Below, piece by piece: positions 48,986 to 60,559 of a stretch of DNA of 64,000 nucleotides. The notes below the pieces were generated by a model. The model ran no database searches. It was not told the origin of the DNA and worked only from the letters and a program-made list of their open reading frames with translations. The stretch spans positions 8,841,347 through 8,905,346 of the forward strand of contig CM038922.1 of assembly GCA_021904315.1 (NCBI GenBank). The letters run 5' to 3'. This DNA comes from Sphagnum magellanicum (lineage: Eukaryota > Streptophyta > Sphagnopsida > Sphagnales > Sphagnaceae). The position numbers were made by a program, and so were the translations under genes. Position 1 is the stretch's first letter. Each line of letters starts with the position of its first letter.

Positions 48986-49332
48986 TTCGTGACTGATGCA
49001 CGAGGAGCTCGAGTGAGAGAGAAGCAGGAAGTGAGCTAGCTGAGCTACCGCAGCGAGCGGTGGATCCTGGCCGGATGCAGGTGGAATGGGGACGATATAC
49101 ATTCTAGAATTCTAGTAGAAATCAACACTTTGAAGGCGGATCGAGCAAGCTGATTGATGATCTAGTGCTCTGGTACTCATGAGCGACTAATTGAACGAAC
49201 TACTTCGTCGTTAGGAATTCATCACATTTTAGATTCGTCATGTCCGTGAAGCTGGCCGGGAGGAGATTCTCAAACTCCAGCTAGAATTTTAGTCTGGATC
49301 GCTAGCTACGGTTGCAGATAATTTGTTCAGAG

Positions 49333-51333
49333 ATGGCGACAGACAGGTGGTCCCGCGGTGAAAACGAGTACAAGACATTCGTAACGTCGAGGCGAGATGG
49401 CGTGTTCGAGCGACGTGCAGAAGAAGGCTCCGCACGGTTCTCTTTGAAGTATGATCAAGCTTCTAGCCTAGGAACATTGGCTATGGTGGCGGGCGATGGC
49501 AGGAGTCGAGATCAAGAATTAGATCAGCATGCAGTCGGGGCCGAGGAGGAAGTCGTTTCGCAATTTTACGATATACCCTTGAGCCTGCAGCTGCGTTGGA
49601 AGAGTACGATGCAGGTGCGAGGAAGTACGCGCCCGATTTCCACGCATCACTTACATGACCAGTTTGAGTTCACCGTGAAGAAAGTGACCCCGGAGCAGAC
49701 AACGGTAGCTGCTGCACCCGTAACGAGAACCGTTTCTTCCGCTGAGAAACCAACGTGGAGGCTGGAGGCCCCGACCCTGAGCCGTTCGGGATTCCTGCAA
49801 ACTCCCAAGAATGACGACCAGAAAGCCTGGGTGATAGAAGAGCATTTCATCTCCCGAAGAATGGGTAACTCGGATGCCGTGTTCACCAAACCGCAGTATC
49901 CTGGCAGTCGTACACAGGCCGTTTTACAGCCGACATACTCCAAGGTTTACGCCAAGGCGAGTAACGATACACCGGCGGATTTGATGATGGATTCCAGGAG
50001 CTCCAGTTTCGATTCCAGGAGCAGCAGCACGTGCGAGTCCACCGGTCATGAGAGGGAAACACTAGGGGACGAGGACCAGCAGACGATTTCAGATCAGGAA
50101 TCAAGCACGAAGCAGGCAAGCTCTGATGCAGCTAATGGCCACCTGAATAATACCAGCTCCCGTCGAGACGACTCTGTGACACAGCTCAAGCTTGAGTCAT
50201 CATGCCCCGAGCCTTTGTGGCTTCGGATTGCTGTCAAGCTGAAGGGCTTGTTCGGTGGCAAGAAGTCGCCGAAATCTAGTGGAGATGAGCGCTTGAATGT
50301 CGTGCCCGAGCATCCCAGACCCATTCAGTATTCCGAAAGTCGCCGCACCCATGCCGCGACAACACATCCCATGAGTTGGAGTCGAGTTTCCAGACACTCC
50401 TGCACTCAACAACAACACGAAACTGATCCCGCACGTAGAACCTCGCGGCATTCGTACACGGCAACGTCGACTGCGAGCAGCTGCAAAGGTACCAGAGCTT
50501 TTGCTTCTGGTCGCAGCAGTAACCCTGCATTGATACAAAGCCGGATCAATGCAAAACACTCGTCCACCAAGGAGTCAAATCGAAGGGAACATGCCACAGG
50601 TTACACTGTTTACAGCGAATGCCTCCCTCCGACTTTTGACAACAAAAATGGCCGGGGAACTAGGGATCAAGCCAATCTGTCCAAGATGCAAGAGTACTGG
50701 CTCCAGTACATGAAGATCCTCAAGCCGCCATATGGAGCAACGAGTCCTCATGGCAAGCCCGATCAGTCGCAGACTGCAACAGTGGCTCGCCCATCACCAA
50801 AGGCTAAAGAAAAAATTCCTAAGTATTGTCCAAAGTACACGCCCGCAGCTTCAGCTGACGACGTCGAACATGTACGCATGAAGTCTATGCCAGCTATCGA
50901 GAAGACTCAAGTTCGCCCATTGAATTACTCTTCATCGGGAGGAGCAGCGCAGCAGGTGATGTCTCATATCAGTCCAAGGCTAGCACCTGACAGAAGCGCT
51001 GTGAGCTATAACAGCGCGCCGGCTGGTGCAAAACACTCGCGGCTTCCGAGTGCTGTACTGGACTCCACCACCAGCAGTCCAAAGTTGAGCAGCAACAAAC
51101 TGAGCATGAGGAGTCTCAAAGTGAAGAACAGTCCCAAACTGCAGGTCATGCAGGGTAGCAGTCCTGGCAGGAGAACCTGCAATACTAACAGCAGCACCAT
51201 GTCGGAGCTTCATAGCTCCGTCCAAGGTGCAATTGCACATTGCAAAAGATCTCACTCTTCTCACTTATCTCAGGCTTCTGATATTGATCAGTCTAGCTAC
51301 TCACTCGGGGCCCCTGCAACACAACTCGTGTAG
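49333..51333 (+). CDS. BKI1/MAKR-like membrane-associated kinase regulator (666 residues)
   Basis: Single-exon frame of 666 residues; the frame is open 21 bases upstream but 49333 is the first ATG and has a good context (CAGAGATGGCG). Motifs typical of the plant BKI1/MAKR family appear in order: a short hydrophobic FYDIPLSLQLRW (about residues 78-89), a DQFEFTVKKV strand like the family's EFxF motif (109-118), a basic KLKGLFGGKK patch (302-311), YMKILKPPYG (459-468), and the C-terminal STMSELHSSVQGAIAHCKRS (621-640), the best match. Between them the protein is Ser/Thr/Arg-rich and probably disordered. In angiosperms BKI1 binds the BRI1 kinase at the plasma membrane, holds it inactive and is released when phosphorylated; here that role is inferred. 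It is about twice the length of BKI1. No signal peptide or membrane span is seen. Confidence 0.65.
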   Translation: MATDRWSRGENEYKTFVTSRRDGVFERRAEEGSARFSLKYDQASSLGTLAMVAGDGRSRDQELDQHAVGAEEEVVSQFYDIPLSLQLRWKSTMQVRGSTRPISTHHLHDQFEFTVKKVTPEQTTVAAAPVTRTVSSAEKPTWRLEAPTLSRSGFLQTPKNDDQKAWVIEEHFISRRMGNSDAVFTKPQYPGSRTQAVLQPTYSKVYAKASNDTPADLMMDSRSSSFDSRSSSTCESTGHERETLGDEDQQTISDQESSTKQASSDAANGHLNNTSSRRDDSVTQLKLESSCPEPLWLRIAVKLKGLFGGKKSPKSSGDERLNVVPEHPRPIQYSESRRTHAATTHPMSWSRVSRHSCTQQQHETDPARRTSRHSYTATSTASSCKGTRAFASGRSSNPALIQSRINAKHSSTKESNRREHATGYTVYSECLPPTFDNKNGRGTRDQANLSKMQEYWLQYMKILKPPYGATSPHGKPDQSQTATVARPSPKAKEKIPKYCPKYTPAASADDVEHVRMKSMPAIEKTQVRPLNYSSSGGAAQQVMSHISPRLAPDRSAVSYNSAPAGAKHSRLPSAVLDSTTSSPKLSSNKLSMRSLKVKNSPKLQVMQGSSPGRRTCNTNSSTMSELHSSVQGAIAHCKRSHSSHLSQASDIDQSSYSLGAPATQLV

Positions 51334-51339
51334 AACTAG

Positions 51340-51640
51340 AATCATCAAATCCACTCTTTTGCAAGCTTCTCCTTACTGAATGAAAAGCTGTGCAGGATCC
51401 TGTACACTTCAAACATTCATAGACGTGCACTAGCTTTCTTCTTGCAGATCTGATCAGCTGGTAGTTATGTGAGTCGTATGAACACTCAGCTTTCTTCTTG
51501 CAGACGTGAGCAGGTTGTACATTCATAAGTTACACTCTTTCTTCTTCGAGATTTCATGATCAGCTGGTTATGTACTACATCAGAAAGTTCACTAGATTTC
51601 TTCTTGGAGATCATCCAGGATCAGCTGTGCTGTTGTACAT
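51340..51640. other. 3' flank of the MAKR-like gene with CTTTCTTCTTG(G/C)AGA words
   Basis: TTTCTTCTTGCAGA, TTTCTTCTTGGAGA and TGATCAGCTG recur four to five times at irregular spacing, a smaller repeat that grades into the next array. It may lie in the 3' untranslated region. Confidence 0.5.
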
Positions 51641-52275
51641 TCAGAAACACTTTCTTCTTGGACTATCTGATCAGTTTTTTGCAGCACTCTGGACTTCTGC
51701 TGTTCCAGCTAGCTTCTGTGAATTTGTGCGCCACTTCAATCAAACACTAATATTATGTCAGAATCCAGCATATAACATGAGTTCAAACACATAATTTTGG
51801 GGTGCAATTTCTGTTTTCTCATTGTGATTAGTCCGATCAATTGGCAGAAATTCTCATTGCTGTTTGTTTTCTTGGAGATCTGATCAGGTCTTCGCAGTCT
51901 CTGAGAGACTTCTACTAGTTCTGAGAATTTGTACCACACTTCAATCAAACTCTAATATTATGTAAGAAGCTAGAGCATATGACATGAGTTCAAACACATA
52001 ATTTTCAGGTGCAATTTCTGTTGCTCATTGTGATTAGCATCAATTGGCAGAGATTCTCATTGCTGTTTGTTTTATTGGAGATCTGATCAGGTCTGTGCAG
52101 CCTGTGAGAGACTTCGCCTGATCCTAGCTTCTGTGAATTTGTGACACAAGTCTTGGATCCAACACTAATATTATGTCAGAAGCAATCATATGATGAGAGG
52201 TTTGAAAAACACACGTTAAGTGTTTTTTTGCAATTTCTGTTGCTCATTGTGATTAGGATTGGGCCAAAAATTCTC
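51640..52275. repeat. Tandem repeat of about 205-213 bp, roughly 2.6 copies
   Basis: CTAATATTATGT occurs at about 51748, 51953 and 52166. Each copy includes GGAGATCTGATCAG, GAGAGACTTC (in two), GTGAATTTGT-type and GCAATTTCTGTT...CTCATTGTGATTAG in the same order. It begins about 300 bases after the stop codon of the MAKR-like gene. No coding frame runs through it. Confidence 0.75.
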
Positions 52276-52279
52276 ATTG

Positions 52280-54300
52280 CTGTTCATTGTATCATCTTCT
52301 GTGTGCAATCCAGATACTAAGCTTTTCCTGCATGAGGTGCAGAAGGAACAAGAATCTAAGTCCTCTTGAATTCAATGTACTATATCGAAGAAACTGACCA
52401 TTACACTTTGGGCTCATCACCATTTCTTCTCTCCATGTGGCCCCCCAGGCACTCTATGTCAGGTTCAAGAAACTGGGAATTATGTGGCAGCCAAGCAGTT
52501 GATGACTTCAACCAAGTTCATTGCAAAGATGAACATTCGTGGGGGTAGCAAATATAGCCTGGATATTGCAGGATGCCGATTTCTAAGTTCTTTTTGACAT
52601 CATTTTCAAATGCTGTTTATGCCAATGCTTTTTGGTGATGCCCTTGAAGAAAATTGCACCTAAGAAACTTTAACTTAGTGTAAAAGGAGAGATCTATCAA
52701 CTGTGGAACTTCTTGTTGCAGAAAATCATGTGTGGTGTCCAAAAACTAAACTTACCTAGAGATCTTAAAATTCAGTTGGGAATCCTTTCCCCTGTTTTTG
52801 CATCATTTCACAGCAATGTTCAGAGCTTTGTATCTCGTGCTTAACAAATTTTGCATTACAATATTGCAGTCTTTAAAAAACAATTTATCAGAAATTTTAG
52901 AAGACAGCAAAGTTGTGCAGAGTTTGTCACAAGCAATGGGGTATTAATCTCCAGTACTTTAGACTCACATGGAACTTAGCTAGCCACCTGAGTGGTTGCA
53001 TGTATTGCCTCCTGTACTCTTATACAATTTCTTCACTGCTAAAATCCTTATCTGTACTTGTAAATGAACATGTGCAAGTTCAGAATTTGCAGAAAGCATA
53101 CACATTGAAATCCATTTTATACTAACCAACCTCTTCAGTACATAGAACTGACACATTATCCAAGGGAGTGTAGACCTGAGAACTGAAGAGAAATCATTGT
53201 TAGAATTGAATTGCTATCAGGGCCACCACCGCTGCTGCATCTGAGATCCACAATAGTTTAGAATGAGTTAAAAGATATAGGCAACAGATCATGACATATA
53301 GGCAAGTCTTCAGAAGATTATGAGCAGTACAATTTTGTGAGACAACTGAATTTAACGAGCAGAATGAAGGAAGAAGACTTTAATTACTGCACTTCAAGGT
53401 GCTTGCTGAAGCTCCACAGCAATGGACACTGTAAAAGGTGAAATCCATGGTCAGTCATTGTTGCAAAGCAGTAGAACTTTGGACACAAAGCTCTGTCATG
53501 ATCTTGAGATTGTACTTGCTGGCTGAATCATGCCCAGTTCAGATGGAGCAATTGGAGTTCAAGCATAAGAAATCATGAGGTCAAGGCAGGTGACAGTATA
53601 ACCAGTGGTTTTTTTTTTCTTTTGGTGAATTTTTTCTCACCAATCCAAAAAATTAGTGTTTTTTGGGCTAATCTTTTTGTTTAAATTGCTAGATTCTATA
53701 TCAGGTTCCAGTAGGTGGCCAACAATATAGAAGGATGCTTAAATTTTTATTATCATTCACATGTTGTTTATAGCCAAATTTTGCTAAATCTATGGAAGAT
53801 CACCACTCCTGCTACATCCAGAAATTGACAAAAAACAGAATGACCCGTATGAAACATGAACACAGAGATAGAGAAGAAGAGAAACACTTACTGTTGTTGC
53901 AAGATGGTTTGCCTTGAATGCTCCAGATGGTGCAGTGCTGCAGCAGTTGTACATGTCTATCTCTAATGCCAATCACCAGAGGTTAACTAGAACATTTCTA
54001 AAAAAATGACATCCTGGTTCAAAATAAGACTTTTTTCTTATCACTTTGGAGGTACAAACATTTAGAAATCAAATTAGGTTCCTGGAAAACCTATTGTCAA
54101 CGAATATGCAAGAATATCTAAGCTTCAAAGATTAATGTCAAGCTGTATGTGAAAAAGTCCTAAGAAAACATATAAGGTCCTTTGTCATCTTGTGCAGTAG
54201 CCCATGTCACCAGAAACACAGTGTACTGAGAGCTACACAAAGTTTTACACAGGTTTAGAAATGAGGTGCATGTTCAATCTTCAGTCTAAATTACATGAAT
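52280..54300. other. Intergenic stretch
   Basis: No supportable gene was found. A short hairpin (TTGGTGA...TCACCAA) lies at about 53620-53645. Confidence 0.4.
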
Positions 54301-54316
54301 GCTTTTCAGTAAGTAT

Positions 54317-54463
54317 ATTAAGGTCTGGGGTGGGAGATCATATCATTTTTGTGACCACATTACATGAAATAATCTTCCATTGATGATAATACACTCAAAA
54401 TAGTGACCAAAATGTGACATGAATTTTTGAAAGATTGTTGAATGTGCCACCCCAAACCTTAAT
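54317..54463. mobile_element. MITE-like element, 17-bp inverted ends
   Basis: ATTAAGGTCTGGGGTGG at 54317-54333 and CCACCCCAAACCTTAAT at 54447-54463 are inverse copies with one mismatch. It is 147 bases long and non-coding. The ends contain TTAA, so a TA- or TAA-type target duplication is hard to separate from the ends. Confidence 0.65.
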
Positions 54464-54469
54464 GTCATG

Positions 54470-56146
54470 GAATGGCCTTGCCCTGGCCATTATATTGGGT
54501 GTGTTGCCTAACTCACACTAACAGGCTTGCCTGATACCTTACCCAACATGATAGGCAGGGCTCAACCATTCCATAGTACTTAATCCATTCTTCTTCATTC
54601 TTAATCTTGAGTATAACTGTCTCAAGGTTTTCAACAGGTACCTAATCAGTCCAGGATGAATGGTATATGTAAAGTGTATAAAAATATAGGTTTATCACCA
54701 CCTCACCTCTACCAAATTCTCGAAAACTATGATCATGAGTTCCTGAAGATTAAGAATTCAAAATAAAGCATGTCATTAACAACACCAGTGACCAGAGAAC
54801 AAGTTGTGTGATGAACACCATGTCTTATAAGAAACAAACAGCCTCTCACCAAAAGGGTTCCTGATAAATTGTATGTTCCAAGCTATGATTTTGCTGAAAG
54901 CACATGATTTTTATAACGTTGCACACTGGAGAACTCATAAGAGAGGAATACACAGATTGTGTACACCTCTGATGCACAGTAAGAACACCTAAGGACAACT
55001 TTTTGGATTTGCTATCCGGACAAAAGGAATCACTTCAACAGGATATTGTTTTTCTTACAGTAGTAGGCCATTGCTCATGACATATGTATGTTTATGTGAT
55101 GTTTATTTATTTGTTTCTTTGTCTGCCTTTTGATAGGTGCTCAATGTACCTTTAGGAAACCTGAGGAAATTATTTCCTAGAATTGTTTGCTTATCTTTCA
55201 GTTTTTTCAAAATTTTATCATTTGCACAGCATTGAAATGTCTGCAATCCAATACCTTTCATGATAAAAGTTCCCTGATGTGACCCAGCATCAGAATCTGG
55301 CATGCTTGACTTCTTTTTCATGGCAACGATTATTGGAGATTATCTTTTTTGCATTCTAAGTTTCCCCTCAACCACCTAAATCTTTGGGGACAACCACAAG
55401 AAAGCTTTCATCTCTCAAACAACATACACTTTCATATTGTGAAGTTCACACCAAAATATATATTTAAAAAAATTGCACACTCACACACAACTACAAAACA
55501 AATAAATGTACAAGCACATGATTTTTCCACCAAATTGCAAGCTTTGAGGTATCTTCCTTTATGAGCACAAACCTCCAAAACCTAGAGACAAATTATTGGG
55601 TTCCCACACCCACTGCTTTTTTATTTCCTAATGTTTGAACTTTAAACTTTGGACTAGTGACCAAGGTTGGGGCAAAACAATTTAGAATTCCTAAAGGAAA
55701 GTTGGAGACTTGATGAAAATGGAACACTCACTCAAATAAGAATGAAAATGTTTGGAAATCAAAGAAAGACACTCTCAAGAGTTTCAAGTTGCACTCCCAC
55801 ATTGGGAGTTAGGATTCATAAAGAGTTTTGATTTTTGGGGCAAGGTTTTAAAGAATAGGTAGACCACTTTCAAATTAGTGATCTTTGGTTTTAATGAAAA
55901 AATCTTGAAGACATATACTTTTTTTTAGCTTTAATTTTTGATACAAAGTTGTTTTGTAGGAGTTAAACGTCAATTTGTGCATGAAACATAAATCACAATT
56001 TCATAACCTTGAGAAGCTTTGAATGAGAGCTGCAAGAAAGTGTTATTTCATCTTCAATTTGGCCCAATTTCCCATGATTTATTAGCCCTTAAAGTCACTA
56101 GACAACAAATTGTCTCAATTTCACCCAAAAAATATTGAAATTTATG

Positions 56147-56185
<39 letters not shown>

Positions 56186-58030
56186 AGTGTGCCTATTGCA
56201 GGAATTCAAGTCATCATAAATTTTATCGGAGCTTCCAATGAATCCATGATCTAATTTTGATTCAAAATTACGTTAATCACATTCTTTGTTAAATTATGTA
56301 ATTGAGAAGATAGGGAAATGCATGTGAAATATGTTGCTTTAACCAAGGCATTTTGAAGTTCTCACACCTTATTTTAAATATGAGAAATTAGAGAATGTGC
56401 CCTAAGCTTTTAGAGTTCTATTTGTTGTCAAATTTAAATTTTATTACCAATATCACTTAACAAACCTAAAGGTAGCTAACCATAACTAATAAGAAATTTC
56501 AATTGCTTCGTCAACTATGTTGCTTGTGGTTTTCCTCAACAAGGTTCCACTAATATCTTTTTGTCCAATCAATTGACAATTAAATTCACAATTTCACGAT
56601 TAAATTTTAAACATATTGAAATAAAATATCATAATCTTTGAAAATAAAGTTGAAGAAAATGTAATCAATCTATTATTCACCTCCATGGACACAAACATTT
56701 TCACTAAAGACTTATTGTGGCCAAAAACTTTCACATCCAACCTTAATTTGATTGTTTTCCACTCAAGGTGAGATCTATGATATTATGAATTTATTTGCTT
56801 TAGAGTTCTTGGACATGCATATTTTGGATGGCATGTGGATGGGGTGAGGGTATTGAGAAATTTTCATCCAACATCATAGTAGTGACCCAACATCACAGTA
56901 GTGACTTTTAAAGGTCATAATTGCTGGATTATCAAGGAAACAACCTTTTGTTGTAACTCTACAGGTACTTCCTTTAATCTAAATTATTTGTCAAAAGACA
57001 ACTCAATGTACAAACTACAATTTGTAATGTAATTCTTGTCACACATTTAAGCGTCCTCTCTGGTGTTTTTATTAGCTTAGCCCTTTATGGAAAGTGCCTA
57101 ATGGTGCAAAGCTCATTTGGTCCCACATTTCTGTGAACATTTCCTATTTGAACTTTAGTTGATTTGGAAAGAATGACCAATTCCTTTGCAAAATGGAGTT
57201 GAATTCACATGCACCTAAAAACCATGAGCTAGGCCAGAGATATCACGTGAGTAGCTACTTGTTGTACATAGTTCATTCAATGAATAAAATGATGATAGTT
57301 TGTAGGTAGCAACATGTCGTTGTTTTGAGTGTTGCAACCTTAGAAGAGACTTATGTTAGGTGCTCAAAAAGATTGAATATTTTTTAAGCTATTGATTTTG
57401 AAGATCAACTTAAAATGAACATAATATTTTACATAAATATGAAAAGGTTAAAAGTGAGTAGGCTAATTTCTTTTGTAAGATTTTTACAATGTTTTTATTG
57501 CTGTCATCTATGGTGCCATTGTCAAGCTATTGCTGTTGTTGACATTGTTTCATCTTGCAAGCAACTGACATCATTGTTTTTTGGCAAACAAGATGAACAA
57601 ACCTATTTAACCTAGGGATCCAACAAAATGGAAGAATAGGGCTTTGCTTGCAACTGTACCAAAAATTTATTTCAGTTTCAGGACAAGATCCTTCCATTCT
57701 TATAATCAGAGCAGGCCAAAAGTTTGCCAGACTCCATATCTAACGAGGATTTTTTCTTTTTGATGAGAGTTGTGATATGGAAATTTTTTCCATTAAATAG
57801 TAAGATTAGTGGAATTTACACTAGAGAAACAAAAGAATCCTAAACCCCAAAACGACACATTTTGTTGGAAAAATTAAGTAGTTGATGACTCTAAGGCCTT
57901 TTGCTGTCCTATTCATGTACTTTTGTAGGATTTTTCCAAGGTGGTAGTGTAGTTCATCAGCTGGTTCCAATTTATCGTTCTGTGAATTCTATTTGTGATG
58001 GAAATCAACGGTAGATAAATGTACAGCAAT
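54470..58030. other. AT-rich intergenic stretch
   Basis: No supportable gene was found. A minus-strand frame at 55103-55321 (72 residues, Lys-rich) matches nothing I know. A TA microsatellite is at 56152-56181. Confidence 0.4.
56152..56181. repeat. (TA)n microsatellite, about 15 units
   Basis: An uninterrupted TA run, flanked by GTG and CATAAG. Confidence 0.95.
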
Positions 58031-58630
58031 GAGAATCAACAGTGGCGAAGACCGCTCTGGAACAAACCCAGGTACCTGAACCCAAGATCACTACACAGAG
58101 CGGCATCTCACCCTACCGGACTCGGGCACAGTTCCTAGGTGGAAAGGGCCCGTTTCATATTAAGGGGGAATATTCGTATAGCCACTGGGCCGATTCCATA
58201 GCACAACCAAGGATTTTGAGGGGAAATTCTGCCATTTTCCAGAAAGAGAACACATTTTTCCAGAGCCTCGTGCACTCCAGCTTGGATGGCAACAAGTGCA
58301 AAGGAGACAGCCGCGAGCATCTAGCAATTTGGCGTGACTAGAAAATCCTTCAAAATGTACATCAGAACAGGAATGATGTGAAATTATCAATTCCGAAAAC
58401 GGGGAGCAATTTCGCTGAAAATCCACGATGCGTACCACCACCACCACCACTATGTACTAGTACTGGTAACTACTTCAATACAAGACGAGACATGGCATCT
58501 ACAAAGTGCAGCAGATATTCAGTACATGTAACTTAGCTCTCCCAAGCAAGTCTGATGCAATGTGGTGCTTTTGGTAATCGGAAATTATACACTGGGTCGA
58601 AGGCTTGCTGCGCTGCTACATGTTGCAGCT
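58030..58630. other. CpG-containing flank downstream of the small two-exon gene
   Basis: Stop-free frames exist on both strands at 58042-58341 (plus) and 58135-58320 and 58160-58450 (minus), but none matches a family and the longer two lack an ATG at their start. A (CCA)n run is at 58434-58450. It may be the 3' untranslated region of the minus-strand gene, or exons of another one. Confidence 0.35.
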
Positions 58631-58638
58631 GATTATGA

Positions 58639-59260
58639 TCAATGGTTTTGTTGCTTCTTCATGTTTCTCTCCTCCCAAAGCGTAGGGAGCCCCTTCACAT
58701 TCTGCAGTGTGATTTGTGGGGGCTCATTGTCAGGTCTTGGAGCCGGCAGTGGGATTGTGGGTATCATCACTTCGATCACAAATACCTCGTACCAACCCTC
58801 CTCTATGCAAGCCCCGGCGTGACCTCGTAACTTGTCAGGCTCCCCTGCTAATCCGCGAACCTCGGCTATGCCTGCTCTCTGGCGTCTGTCAGACGGGTTC
58901 ATGATTTGAACTCTATCCCCTTTCGCGAACTGAGCCAACATCGAATTAATGATTCAGTCCACGCGCATAGTTATACGATGAATTCAATTCTCTATGCAAT
59001 TTATTCCTCACAGCTAGCTAGCTACTGATCTCGAACATTCCATTCAAGAAGTTCTTACTGCAACTCGAGTTTCAACCCTATTAGAAGATAAAAAGTGAAG
59101 AGTTTTTCAAGAAAGAGAGTTGCAAGGGACATGAATTGAAAAAAGAAACCTTCGGAAAAATGTTCGAAGTGGGCTCCGATGTGACCGCATTCCGCCGGGC
59201 GTTCGGCCTTATTAATACCCCTGTACTAGATTCATCTGAAGGCGGTGCCATTCCAGCCAT
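58639..59260 (-). CDS. Small two-exon protein of unknown function (133 residues)
   Basis: Exon 1 is 59260-59150 (37 codons, starting MAGMAPPSDESSTG) and exon 2 is 58929-58639 (96 codons plus stop, starting FAKGDRVQI). The 220-base intron 59149-58930 begins GT and ends CAG, and the join is in phase 0. A stop lies a few codons upstream of the chosen ATG. After an N-terminal tail (VLIRPNARRNAVTSEPTSN), the core FAKGDRVQIMNPSDRR, AGIAEVRG, EGWYEVFVIE reads like a small KOW/SH3-type beta-barrel: a turn after KGDRV, then a Gly-rich return. A Pro-rich segment (IPTIPLPAPRP) and a basic C-terminus follow. I do not recognise the family. No transit peptide or membrane segment is clear. The splice structure, CpG content and non-repetitive composition support a real gene. 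Confidence 0.55.
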
Positions 59261-60559
59261 AATTCTTCTCACGATCTGTTATTGCATCCCACCACCCGAA
59301 CAATGGAACGAAGCTGTCATTCCATGCCACTGCAAAAGCACAACAGCTAGCGATACGTTCGACAGCTGTGAGTTCGTGAAAGCAACTGCAGCTAGATCAA
59401 TGCCTTGAAGAACGTACTCTCAGAACTGCGTACTCGTACGTGAAGCTGTATGGCTACAAATTACTTGCGAATCTTTCCATAGTCTAAATTCAAGACCTCT
59501 GTCCTGCAGGTCGCCGGTAAGAATATCACTAGCTGCATCTCAAGCTTCCTCAACAATTTAAGTCGTTTTAGATCAAGACCCACTTGAGGCCGTTGCAAGA
59601 GCAAACTAATCTTTTGCCAGGAAGAAGAAATTCCCAACTATACACGAAAACTCTCCAGTTTCACAACTGAATTGCAAACCATCTTCATGTGATCACATGT
59701 ATATGAGACCATGTTCATATGCTACTGTTCCTTTACATCGAACTCGAAAGTCGAGACCTACTGATGAAGACTGTCACAGCTGTTCAAATGAAAGATTTTG
59801 AACAACCAGCTCAAAGAAAGATCGATCGAGAAGTTGCTGCTCAGCGTCGACTATTTACAAAACCTTTTCGCATGAACAAAACTGCTACTTACAAATCCAT
59901 CGAGCTGTAGTCCACGAATTCAAGAAGAAGATTCTCATCATAACAAGATGCAATTGAATGTGCTGATCCGCTACCGGGTTGCTCCTGATAGTACTGATCT
60001 GTATTTGAAATCGAAACAATCTTCAACTGCTGCAAGAGGAAATTTTGTTAACAAGACAGTTTTGTTTGTAATTATGATGGACATGTGACCGACCATGTAC
60101 AAAGAGAAGCTTGCACACATGTATTTTGTCCTAGGCAGGTTCAACGCTTCGCAAATTGCAAAAGACTGATGACAAAGAAGCAAGCCTCTTTATTCCACGT
60201 CCACACCACAAGAACACTCAGGTCGATCGCTGTTGATTTAAGCTTCAAGAAGTACCTATCATGAGCACCTACTTATAATGATTTCTGAGAGTTCACAGTT
60301 TTAACATCACGAGAAAAGCAGGACTATTGTTTAAGTACAATGCACAACCCGAGTACCCGGAAGTTCTCAGAGAGTCGAGCCTTTGTACACACTAGATTGT
60401 CTTTTGCACAGACTATATTGTCTTTTGCGTTAGCAACCTGACAAAATTTCATATTGTCCGATCGCCATTTGAACTATTGTATTATTCTTTCTCAGTTGCA
60501 ACACATTGCACGATCACAGATTCCACAATCTATCTCACAGATTCACATTCATTTCATAG
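59261..60559. other. Intergenic region between the small gene and the TIP gene
   Basis: It should hold the promoter of the small minus-strand gene and the 3' end of the TIP transcript. A 63-residue ATG frame on the plus strand (59719-59910; MLLFLYIELESRDLL, then a charged QRKIDREVAAQRR segment) has no known family and is probably chance. CTTTTGCACAGACTA-type short repeats occur at 60400-60430. Confidence 0.4.

Noticed and set aside
49647-51264. Several minus-strand frames of 60-119 residues
   Set aside because: They lie antisense within the BKI1/MAKR-like gene and have no independent support.
58042-58450. Overlapping frames on both strands, including a possible exon downstream of the small gene
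   Set aside because: The longer frames lack an ATG, no splice pair joins them to the neighbouring gene, and the products resemble nothing known.
59719-59910. 63-residue ATG frame between the small gene and TIP
   Set aside because: Short, no family, no splice or codon evidence; likely chance.
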